Source: Erythrobacter sp.
GTDB lineage: Bacteria; Pseudomonadota; Alphaproteobacteria; Sphingomonadales; Sphingomonadaceae
NCBI GenBank assembly: GCA_013822695.1
Contig: PNKW01000010.1
Span: 1-63,048 of the forward strand
Reading direction: 5' to 3'
DNA: 63,048 nucleotides
Shown one piece after another: positions 19,236-27,073 of this stretch. The notes beneath the pieces are model-generated. The model searched no databases. It saw nothing but the letters and a program-made list of their open reading frames with translations, and was not told the origin of the DNA. The stretch's first letter is position 1. Each line of letters starts with the position of its first letter. Position numbers and translations under genes: made by a program.

Positions 19236-22200
19236 TGCGCGCGCTCATCCAGCCTTTCGCCCGCCACCTTGCGCTGATTGCCGCGGCGCTGGTGCTGGCC
19301 GCGTCCCTGTTTGCGGGGCAACCGATGGCGTCCGACAAGGAGAAGCCGGTCAAGCGTGACTACAGCCTCGTCATCGCCCCGCCCGCGCCGCAGCGGCAAT
19401 CGGTGGCGGAGATGGAAGGCAAGTCCGAAGGCTGCCTCACCTGCCACGTCAAGACCGACGCGCCGACGATGCATGTCTCGCCCGCGGTGCGGCTCGGCTG
19501 CACCGACTGCCACGGCGGCAATGTCAGTGTGCGCGGCAATTCCGAGCTGCCGCACGACCACCCCGATTACGTCGCCGCGCGCGATGCGGCGCATGTGCTG
19601 CCGAAATATCCCAAGTCCTGGCACTTCCCTTCCTCGGCGAATCCCGAGCGTTCCTATTCGCTGTTGAACAAGGAGAGCCCGGAGTTCGTGAAGTTCATCA
19701 ACCCCTCGGACTACCGCGTCGCGCGCGATGCCTGCGGGGCGTGCCACATTCAGGCGATCGAGAGCGCCGAACGCTCGATCATGGCGACCGGCGCGATGCT
19801 GTGGGGCGGGGCGAGCTACAATAACGGCATCCTGCCGTTCAAGAACTACCTGCTGGGCGAGGCCTATACCCGCGATGGCTTGCCCGCGAAGATCACCACG
19901 CCGGGCGCAGGGCCGGGGGGCAAGCTCAGCGAGGATCAGGTCGCGCGCGGCGTGCTGGCCGAGATGTATCCGCTCCCCACGTGGCACGTGATCCCGCCGG
20001 GCGACGTGTTCCGGGTGTTCGAGCGCGGTGGTCGCACGATCAATTCGCAGTTCCCCGAGATCGGCCTGCCCAACCCCTCGGGCTCGATCCAGCGTCTGGA
20101 AGAGCCCGGACGGCCCGACTTGAAGCAATCGAACCGCGGGCCCGGCACGGGTCTGCGGGTGGCGATCCCGGCGCTCAACATCCACAAGACCCGCCTCAAC
20201 GATCCCTTCACCTGGTTCATGGGCACCAACGACCAGCCGGGCGACTACCGCCACTCGGGCTGCGCGTCCTGCCATGTGGTCTATGCCAACGACCGCGAAC
20301 CGCGCCATTCGCTGACCTATGCGCAGTATGGGCGCGACGGGCAGAGCATCACCGCCGACCCGACCATCGCCGAGAAGATCGCGCATGCGGCAGGCTATGA
20401 CGACGGGCATGGCGAGAAACCGGGCGGGCACGGCGCGGTGAAGCAGCCGGGCGATGACCACCACGCGGGCGACGATGGCGCGCTGCGGACCGCCAGCGGC
20501 GAGGTCAAGGAGAGCGGCCACCCGCTCCAGCACGTCTTCACCCGCGCCATCCCCACCAGCCAGTGCATGAACTGCCACATGCACCAGCCCAATATCTTCC
20601 TGAACAGCTTCCTCGGCTACACCATGTGGGACTACGAGTCCGACGCGCCCGCAATGTGGCCCAAGCAGCAGAAATACCCCACCGCGGCCGAGGTCCGTGC
20701 CGTCACTGACCGCAACCCAGAAGGCGCCGCGCCCAAGGGCAACTGGGCTGACCTCGATTTCCTGCGCAACGTCTATGACCTGAACCCGACGCTCAAGGAC
20801 ACCCAGTTCGCCGACTATCACGGCCACGGCTGGAACTTCCGCGCGATCTTCAAGCGCGACCGTGAGGGCAATCTGCTCGACGCCGACGGCGCAATCGTCG
20901 ACCCCGATGATCCCGAGAAATGGCGGCGCGAAGGCGAGGGCAAGTTCGTCCCTCCCGGCACCAACCCCGGCAAGGCGGTCCACCTGATGGACATCCACGC
21001 CGAAAAGGGCATGCAATGCGCCGATTGCCACTTCGAGCAGGACAGCCACGGCAATGGCCTCATCTATGGCGAGGTCGCCAACGCCATCGAGATCACCTGC
21101 AAGGACTGCCACGGCACCGCCGACGCCTATCCCACGCTGCGCACCAGCGGGCCGGCGGCTCCGCCCGAGGGCCACAACCTCGCCCTGCTGCGTAACCCCG
21201 ACGGCAAGCGGCGGTTCGAATGGCTGGAAGGGCCGGATGGCAGGCAAAGGCTGGTCCAGCGCTCCATCGTCGATCCGAACCTCGAATGGGAGATGAGCCT
21301 CGTCAAGGACTCGGTCGATCCCGCCACCCCGGTGTTCAACGCCAAGGCCGCGCGCGCCAAGCTCGTCAGCCGCTATGGCGCGGAGACAGGCAATTTCGAA
21401 TTCGGCACCGGCATCTCCGAACCCGACCGCGCGCACCGCGAGCCGGAGATGGCGTGCTTCACCTGCCACCTCTCATGGACGACCTCGTGCGGCGGGTGTC
21501 ACTTGCCGATCGAGGCCAACTGGAAGACCCCCGTCCACCGCTATGAAGGCGGCGAGACGCGCAATTTCGCGACCTACAACCCGCAGGTCGCGCGCGACGA
21601 GATGTTCCAGCTCGGCAAGCACATGACCACCAAGGGCAATCAGGTCGCGCCCGTGAGGTCGTCCTCGGCGCTGGTGCTGTCGTCCACCAACATCAACCGC
21701 GAGCGAATCTATGTGCAGCAGCCGCCGATCAGTGCCATCGGCTTCTCCAGCCAGGCCTTCGCGCCGCACTTCCCGCACACCGTGCGCCTGACCGAAACCA
21801 AGACCTGCACCGATTGCCACCTCTCCGCCAAGGAGGACAACAACGCGATCATGGCGCAGCTCTTCCTGCTCGGCACCAACTACGTCAACTTCGTCGGTCT
21901 CAACGCATGGAGCGGCTTGGAGGGCGGGTTCCAGGCGACGCGGGTGACCGAATATGACGAGCCGCAGGCGGTGATCGGCTCCTACCTCCACCGCTATGCC
22001 TATCCCGATTACTGGGGCCTCCACGTCGACCAGAACGCGCGCGAGCTGAAGAACTGGACGCGCGGCAAGACCTTCGATGCCAAGCTCAGCGGGGAGACCC
22101 ATCCCTTCGAGGCATTCGCCAATGTCCACGAAGGCACGCCGGGCCGGGTCGGCTGCCTGCAACTGCGCGGCGAATACATGTTTGTGGCCGAAGGCAAGGG

Positions 22201-23347
22201 CGGGTTTGTCGCCTATGACGTGGCGAGCATCGCCAACAAGGGCACCTCGGAGCGGATCCTCAAGGGGCCGTTCTCCGCGCTGGGCCACGACACGCAGGTC
22301 AAGACCACCAATGCGACCTGCATGGCGCTCGCCACCAACCAGCCGATCGCGCCCACCCGCAACACCGAAGCGATGCGCGCGGCCAATCAGGAACAGGCGT
22401 TCAAGCCGATCTACAACTATGCCGCCGTCACCGACGCGGTGGAGGGCCTGATCCTCGTCAACGTCAACACGCTGGCGGACGGCGAATTCCGCAACAACAA
22501 GCTGTCCCGCAAGACCTATGCCGATGGCTCCACGGCGTGGAACCCGGGCGGGGTGCTGAACGGCGCGCGGCACATCGTGCTGGCGGGAGAGATCGCCTAT
22601 ATCACCGCAGACAAGGGGCTGGTGGTGGTCGACCTTGCCGATCCCGCCGCGCCGAAGCTTGCCGCGGTGCGCGAGCTGCGCGATGCGCGGGCGAGCGCAG
22701 TGCAGTTCCGCTATCTGTGGGTGACCGATGCCGAGGGCGTGAAGCTGTTCGACATCACGTCCCTGCGCGACCCGCAAGCGGTGCCCGAGGGAACGGTGCC
22801 GCTGGCTGACGCGCGGCGCCTCTATATCGCGCGCACCTATGTCTATGTCGCCGCCAAGAGCGACGGGCTGGTGATCCTCAATGTGACGAACCCGCGCAGC
22901 CCCAAGGTCTATCAGCGGGTGACGCTGGGCGGGGCGCTCAACGATGCCGAGGACGTGATTGTCGGCACCACCAATGCCTCGCTGTTCGCTTACGTGGCGG
23001 ACGGGAAGAACGGGGTGAAGGTGCTGCAACTTACCAGCCCCGAAAGCCAGCGCGGCTTCTACGGCTTCAGCCCCGCGCCGGTGCCTGAACTGATCGCCTG
23101 GGCCAAGACGCCGACGCCCGCCATCGCCATGTCCAAGGGCCTCGACCGCGACCGCGCGGTCGACGAGACCGGCGGGCAGATGGCGGTGTTCGGCCGGTTG
23201 GGCTCGCGTCCGTTCACCCGCGAGGAGATGGAGCGGATGTTCATGACCCGCAGCGGCGTGCCGTGGAAGGTCTCCGACGATGTCGACATGAAGCGCTGGG
23301 TCGGCGTGGCTCCGGCGGGCGCACAAAGGGCGAGCGCGCGGAAATAA
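19235..23347 (+). CDS. Large ten-heme cytochrome c fused to an LVIVD beta-propeller
   Basis: A 1370-residue exported protein with signal peptide (HLALIAAALVLAASLFAG). Ten CXXCH motifs occur between about residues 67 and 862: CLTCH, CTDCH, CGACH, CASCH, CMNCH, CADCH, CKDCH, CFTCH, CGGCH, CTDCH. The remaining part (about residues 960-1275) has repeated LVIVD-type blades such as GLVVVDLADPAAPKL, GVKLFDITS and GLVILNVTNPRSPKV, which form a beta-propeller. No heme site lies in the propeller. It is far longer than MtrA/MtrC-type decahemes. I infer a terminal or near-terminal electron carrier with a propeller for docking to a partner or a cell surface. It is the last gene of the plus-strand redox operon, and its start overlaps the barrel stop. 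Confidence 0.85.
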   Translation: MRALIQPFARHLALIAAALVLAASLFAGQPMASDKEKPVKRDYSLVIAPPAPQRQSVAEMEGKSEGCLTCHVKTDAPTMHVSPAVRLGCTDCHGGNVSVRGNSELPHDHPDYVAARDAAHVLPKYPKSWHFPSSANPERSYSLLNKESPEFVKFINPSDYRVARDACGACHIQAIESAERSIMATGAMLWGGASYNNGILPFKNYLLGEAYTRDGLPAKITTPGAGPGGKLSEDQVARGVLAEMYPLPTWHVIPPGDVFRVFERGGRTINSQFPEIGLPNPSGSIQRLEEPGRPDLKQSNRGPGTGLRVAIPALNIHKTRLNDPFTWFMGTNDQPGDYRHSGCASCHVVYANDREPRHSLTYAQYGRDGQSITADPTIAEKIAHAAGYDDGHGEKPGGHGAVKQPGDDHHAGDDGALRTASGEVKESGHPLQHVFTRAIPTSQCMNCHMHQPNIFLNSFLGYTMWDYESDAPAMWPKQQKYPTAAEVRAVTDRNPEGAAPKGNWADLDFLRNVYDLNPTLKDTQFADYHGHGWNFRAIFKRDREGNLLDADGAIVDPDDPEKWRREGEGKFVPPGTNPGKAVHLMDIHAEKGMQCADCHFEQDSHGNGLIYGEVANAIEITCKDCHGTADAYPTLRTSGPAAPPEGHNLALLRNPDGKRRFEWLEGPDGRQRLVQRSIVDPNLEWEMSLVKDSVDPATPVFNAKAARAKLVSRYGAETGNFEFGTGISEPDRAHREPEMACFTCHLSWTTSCGGCHLPIEANWKTPVHRYEGGETRNFATYNPQVARDEMFQLGKHMTTKGNQVAPVRSSSALVLSSTNINRERIYVQQPPISAIGFSSQAFAPHFPHTVRLTETKTCTDCHLSAKEDNNAIMAQLFLLGTNYVNFVGLNAWSGLEGGFQATRVTEYDEPQAVIGSYLHRYAYPDYWGLHVDQNARELKNWTRGKTFDAKLSGETHPFEAFANVHEGTPGRVGCLQLRGEYMFVAEGKGGFVAYDVASIANKGTSERILKGPFSALGHDTQVKTTNATCMALATNQPIAPTRNTEAMRAANQEQAFKPIYNYAAVTDAVEGLILVNVNTLADGEFRNNKLSRKTYADGSTAWNPGGVLNGARHIVLAGEIAYITADKGLVVVDLADPAAPKLAAVRELRDARASAVQFRYLWVTDAEGVKLFDITSLRDPQAVPEGTVPLADARRLYIARTYVYVAAKSDGLVILNVTNPRSPKVYQRVTLGGALNDAEDVIVGTTNASLFAYVADGKNGVKVLQLTSPESQRGFYGFSPAPVPELIAWAKTPTPAIAMSKGLDRDRAVDETGGQMAVFGRLGSRPFTREEMERMFMTRSGVPWKVSDDVDMKRWVGVAPAGAQRASARK

Positions 23348-23491
23348 GGAAGGAGCCGGGCGGGAGGCAGTGCATCGGCCCGCCAAGGGACGGGCCGCGA
23401 GCGCAAGCGCGCGAGCCGCAGGCGCCCGGAGCGTAGCGGAGGAACAGCGCCGAGGACTGCACGCCGGAGGGCGTGCAGCAAACAAGAGCAC
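23348..23491. terminator. Intergenic region between converging operons, with hairpin at 23457-23478
   Basis: The 144 bp between two converging stop codons contain a 9-bp perfect stem CTGCACGCC/GGCGTGCAG with a GGAG loop at 23457-23478. No long T-run follows on either strand, so it is terminator-like rather than a textbook intrinsic terminator. The left part (about 23395-23450) is a low-complexity GC-rich stretch of GAGCG/GCGAG words resembling interspersed extragenic repeats. No gene is seen. Confidence 0.4.
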
Positions 23492-24379
23492 CTATTCCCG
23501 CTCGGCGAACATGCCCTCGATCATCGGCTGGAGGCCTGCGTGGAAGCGCGCGAGCACCTGCCAGTCACCGACGCGTTCGTAATGCGAGACGAGGTTCTCG
23601 CCGTCCCAGCGGTGGATAGCGTAGGTCGGCGGCTCGGTGGTGATGAGCTCGCGATCGTCGGGCACGTCCTTGTCGATCGGGTTGAGATCCATCGCCACCA
23701 GCGGCGCGACCGAGGGTGTCACTCCCAGCGGTATCCCGGCGAACCGCGTGGAGATCTGGCGGTGGAGGTGTCCGCAATGGATCGCCTGCACCTGGCCCTG
23801 CCCTTCCAGCACGTCCCGCAGCCGCACAATCCAGCCCTCGTCCGGCGCGGGGTCCATCCAGTCGATCCCGGCGACGACCGGCGGGTGGTGCATGAAGATC
23901 AGCGTCGGCGTATCGGGCGCTTCGGCTAGCCGCTCCGCCAGCCAGCGCGCGCGCGCTTCGCAGAAGGCTCCGCCATGGCGGCCATCCTCGAGCGTGTCGA
24001 GGCAGATGATCCTGAGGCCCAGCCCGGCATCGACGACATAGTGGAGGAAGCCGCCCTCGGCCGGCTCAACATCGGGAAAGGCGCCCAGCAGGCCCTCGCG
24101 GCTGTCGTGATTGCCCACCATCGGCAGGATCGGGATCGGGCAGTCGCGCAGGATTTCGATGGTCTTGGCAAAGCTCGCCGCATCGCCGTGATCGGTGATG
24201 TCGCCCGACAGCACCAGAAAGTCGGGGCGGTTGGGCCCCTCGATCAGGCGCCCCAGCGTGGCCTTGAAGCGGGTGACGTTGAGTTCATTGTCCCCTTCCT
24301 CGGGCGCAAATCCGACATGGATGTCGGTCATCTGCGCGATCAGCACCGCGCGGCCTGTGGAAGAAACGCTCCCGCCCAT
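23492..24379 (-). CDS. cpdA: CpdA-like 3',5'-cAMP phosphodiesterase (metallophosphoesterase)
   Basis: A 295-residue cytoplasmic enzyme with all metallophosphatase motifs in order: DIH (Asp19, His21), GDITDHGD, GNHD, HHPPV and CGHLHR. Class III cyclic-nucleotide phosphodiesterases of the CpdA type share this pattern and hydrolyse cAMP to AMP. The start codon lies 2 bp after the stop of the FHA-decaheme gene, so the two are cotranscribed. A shorter start within the first residues (near VLIAQMTD) is possible. Context strengthens the assignment: an adenylate cyclase lies on the facing operon and a twin cNMP-domain protein is encoded upstream in this same operon. Some relatives act on other phosphodiesters, so cAMP specificity is inferred. 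Confidence 0.8.
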   Translation of the reverse strand: MGGSVSSTGRAVLIAQMTDIHVGFAPEEGDNELNVTRFKATLGRLIEGPNRPDFLVLSGDITDHGDAASFAKTIEILRDCPIPILPMVGNHDSREGLLGAFPDVEPAEGGFLHYVVDAGLGLRIICLDTLEDGRHGGAFCEARARWLAERLAEAPDTPTLIFMHHPPVVAGIDWMDPAPDEGWIVRLRDVLEGQGQVQAIHCGHLHRQISTRFAGIPLGVTPSVAPLVAMDLNPIDKDVPDDRELITTEPPTYAIHRWDGENLVSHYERVGDWQVLARFHAGLQPMIEGMFAERE

Positions 24380-24381
24380 CC

Positions 24382-26187
24382 TTACGGTCTAGCTTGCGCC
24401 ACCTTGGCTGCAACCGTTGTTTTTGGTGGCGGCGCGGGCTTGTAATGCGGAGCGGGGCCCTTGGGTGGCTTCAGACCCTGCCATTGCCCCGCGGGCACGT
24501 GATAGGCGTGGCACATCGCGCAGTCGCTGGGCACGATCTTGGCGGTCTTCACCGCACTCGCCCCCAAGTGGCAGTCGCGGCAGCTCTTGAGATCGGGCAT
24601 CAGCAGATCGCTTGCCGCCTTGGAGGTGTCGGCTGCGTGGCAATCGGTGCACTTCTGCTTGGTGTGCGCGGCGTGGCTGAAATAGCCGCTGGTGAGGAAG
24701 CGTTCGGGGAAGTTGACCGGCATCAGGTCGGCCTGCCCCGTCGGGCCGGTAGTGGGCAGGTGGCACTCGGTACATACCCCGCCGGTCGAGAGCGCGTTCG
24801 ATGTCCCGATATAGGCGCGGACCGGACGGCCGAAATCGGCGCGATAGGGCGAGGCGCTCCCCAATTGTCCGGGGCGCTGGCGGCCGGGCGCGAGGCGCGG
24901 GCGCGGGCCGGTGCTGATCCGCGCCAGATCCTCGGCAAGGTTCTTCACGCTGCCGTGGCGCAGCTTGCTTAAAGCCCCGCCCGCCGTGCGGCCCGACACC
25001 AGGGAATGGCACCCCTCGCACGCCTGTTCCATCTCGACCTCCTTGAAGGTCACTCGGTCAGGCGTGGCGGCGTGGCAATCCTTGCACTCGAGGGGGGCGC
25101 GATACTGCGCGAGGCTTACCGCCATCCGCGCCGCGCCGCCGCGCGGGTTCATGTGAACGTCGTGCGGGAAGACGAGGCCCGAACGCTCGACCGGCTTCGT
25201 CCCTGCCGCGGCGCGCACCGGCTTGGCCGCCCCGAAGCTGGCGAAATAGAGCGGGCGGAACTGCGGGTGGGTCTTGCCGAAATCATGCGCGTTGGCGAGC
25301 GCCGTATCGGTGAGGCGGGCGTCCAGATCCTTGTGGCAATCGCCGCAAAAGGCCTCGCTCCCCGCCTGCGTGCGCACCGGGCCCTCGTGCTCGGAGTGGC
25401 AGGCGACGCAGCCGAGTGGGCCTTCCTTGCCGAAGCCTTGCGCGATCTTCCATTGCAGCGCGTCACCGTCCGAGAGCGGCGCCATCCCCTTGGCAAGGCG
25501 CGGCTTGGTCGCGTGATCGCCGATGTCCTTGTGGCACGACAGGCAGGTCTCGTCCTGCACGCTTTCGAAGGCGGCGACATGGCAGCTTTCGCAATTGTCG
25601 GCGAGGTCGTGGTGCTTGAGCGACAGCTCGCCGCTCGTCCACGCGCTGTCCATCAGCACGGTGCCGGGGGTCTTGCCGGTGGGATCGGGCTTGGCCGGCG
25701 TGCGCAGCAGGTGCGAGGCGACCGGCAGGGCGAGCAGCAGCAAGATGATCGCGCTGGCAAAAACCCAGCTCATTGCGCGCTTGGACGGCAGCTTGGAGGC
25801 GAGGGCGAAGCCGCGCAAGGCATCCATCTTGCCTTCATCGGCGACCACCTGTCGGATGGTGATGGCGATGTTGCCATTGCCCTCGCGCGTCACCGCAAGG
25901 CGCGCCGCGCCGAGCGCCACCTCGCCCCCGGTGCGCGGATCGATCACGCCTTCGGTGACCACCCGGCCATCGAGCCCGAAGCCCAGCGTGCCGAGCGCCG
26001 CCACCTTGAGCGTGCCGTCCGCAGCCAGATCGATCCCGACATGGCGCTGCTCGACCGCAAGGTCGGGCAGGTGGATGTCGTTCTCCACCGCGCGGCCGAC
26101 GGTCAGGCGGGTCTGCTCGACCACCCGGTCGCGGATGATCTCGCGCCCGGCGGCGGTGAAGTCGATGGTGCGGATCAGGAACGCCAT
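24382..26187 (-). CDS. FHA domain - membrane helix - decaheme cytochrome c fusion
   Basis: A 601-residue protein. The first 115 residues look like a forkhead-associated (FHA) domain with VGRAVENDIHL and a following QRH in place of the usual SRxH; FHA domains bind phosphothreonine. One membrane helix follows (about residues 139-159). The rest carries ten CXXCH motifs: CESCH, CLSCH, CVACH, CGDCH, CKDCH, CEGCH, CTECH, CTDCH, CRDCH, CAMCH. FHA is cytoplasmic and c-type hemes are attached in the periplasm, so the chain should span the inner membrane once, N-in. This would be a phospho-signal receptor wired to a periplasmic multiheme wire. It sits between the b-type cytochrome gene (13 bp away) and the phosphodiesterase gene (2 bp away). 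Confidence 0.85.
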   Translation of the reverse strand: MAFLIRTIDFTAAGREIIRDRVVEQTRLTVGRAVENDIHLPDLAVEQRHVGIDLAADGTLKVAALGTLGFGLDGRVVTEGVIDPRTGGEVALGAARLAVTREGNGNIAITIRQVVADEGKMDALRGFALASKLPSKRAMSWVFASAIILLLLALPVASHLLRTPAKPDPTGKTPGTVLMDSAWTSGELSLKHHDLADNCESCHVAAFESVQDETCLSCHKDIGDHATKPRLAKGMAPLSDGDALQWKIAQGFGKEGPLGCVACHSEHEGPVRTQAGSEAFCGDCHKDLDARLTDTALANAHDFGKTHPQFRPLYFASFGAAKPVRAAAGTKPVERSGLVFPHDVHMNPRGGAARMAVSLAQYRAPLECKDCHAATPDRVTFKEVEMEQACEGCHSLVSGRTAGGALSKLRHGSVKNLAEDLARISTGPRPRLAPGRQRPGQLGSASPYRADFGRPVRAYIGTSNALSTGGVCTECHLPTTGPTGQADLMPVNFPERFLTSGYFSHAAHTKQKCTDCHAADTSKAASDLLMPDLKSCRDCHLGASAVKTAKIVPSDCAMCHAYHVPAGQWQGLKPPKGPAPHYKPAPPPKTTVAAKVAQARP

Positions 26188-26200
26188 CGCCGCCGCCTCC

Positions 26201-27073
26201 TCACCAGTAATAGAACACGCTGATCACATGCGCGGTGAGCGCGGCGATCAGGGCGATGGTGAGCGGAATGTGGATGAACAGCCAGATCTCCAGCAGCGCG
26301 CGGATGCGCAGCGCCCCGCGTATCTGGGCGAGCTGTTCGCGGCGTTTCTCGAGCAGGGCGGTGACGCGCGCCTCGGCCTCGGTGGCGCCGCCCATGCCGC
26401 GGAGAGCGCGCGCGGTCTTGCAGCCGGGGTAGCTCCCCGTCAGCCGCGCCAGTGCGCCGCCGTAGAACACGTCCTGACCCAAAGCTGCGATCACGAGATC
26501 GGCCTCGGCGCGCGCCAGCGGCTGCGCGGCGCTTTCCAGCTGGCGGTCGATCGCGGTGAGCGCATCGAGCATCTGCGCGCGGGTCATCTCCTTGCGATTG
26601 GCCGAGAGGCTCGCGGGCAGGGTGGCGTAGACGATCACCCCGTAAATCCCGGTGATGATGACCAGCAGCATCAGCACATAGGCGAGCGTGTGGACGTTCC
26701 ACCCGATCTGGAAACCGGTGTGAAGCGTCCCCACTACGGCGAGCGCAAGGCCGAGATAGACGTGGGCGGACGTCCACGCCTTGAGGCTCCACGCGCCGGG
26801 ATTGATGCGCCGCTTCCTCACCCCCAGCAGCGAAAGCCACAGGATCAGCCCGAAGCCGATGGTACCCAGCGTATAGCCGTACCACGTGCCACCGTTGGGA
26901 CGCGGTTCCTGATCGATCAGCAGATAGCCCGCGATGCTCGCGCCGCTGATGGCGAGCGCGATCCACAGCCAGCGGAAGCCCTTGTGCTTCAGGAAACTGA
27001 CATGGTCGCTGTCGCGCCGTCGCTCATCCTGCGAAAAGCGCCCCGTGCCCCCGGTTTTCGCCTGACTTGCCAT
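26201..27073 (-). CDS. Di-heme b-type membrane cytochrome subunit
   Basis: A 290-residue inner-membrane protein. The start is the ATG that overlaps the stop of the upstream reductase gene (TGATG); a longer open frame upstream lies inside that gene. About five membrane helices are visible: near residues 32-50, 66-85, 100-125, 130-152 and 265-290. Histidines on helices (SAHVYL and LHTGF, VHTLAY, then LFIHIPL and TAHVISVFYYW) could ligate two b-hemes, as in cytochrome b561 or ferric reductase-like subunits. A soluble segment of about 100 residues separates the last helix. Its likely job is to pass electrons from the cytoplasmic FAD/Fe-S protein to periplasmic hemes. No exact family name is claimed. 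Confidence 0.7.
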   Translation of the reverse strand: MASQAKTGGTGRFSQDERRRDSDHVSFLKHKGFRWLWIALAISGASIAGYLLIDQEPRPNGGTWYGYTLGTIGFGLILWLSLLGVRKRRINPGAWSLKAWTSAHVYLGLALAVVGTLHTGFQIGWNVHTLAYVLMLLVIITGIYGVIVYATLPASLSANRKEMTRAQMLDALTAIDRQLESAAQPLARAEADLVIAALGQDVFYGGALARLTGSYPGCKTARALRGMGGATEAEARVTALLEKRREQLAQIRGALRIRALLEIWLFIHIPLTIALIAALTAHVISVFYYW

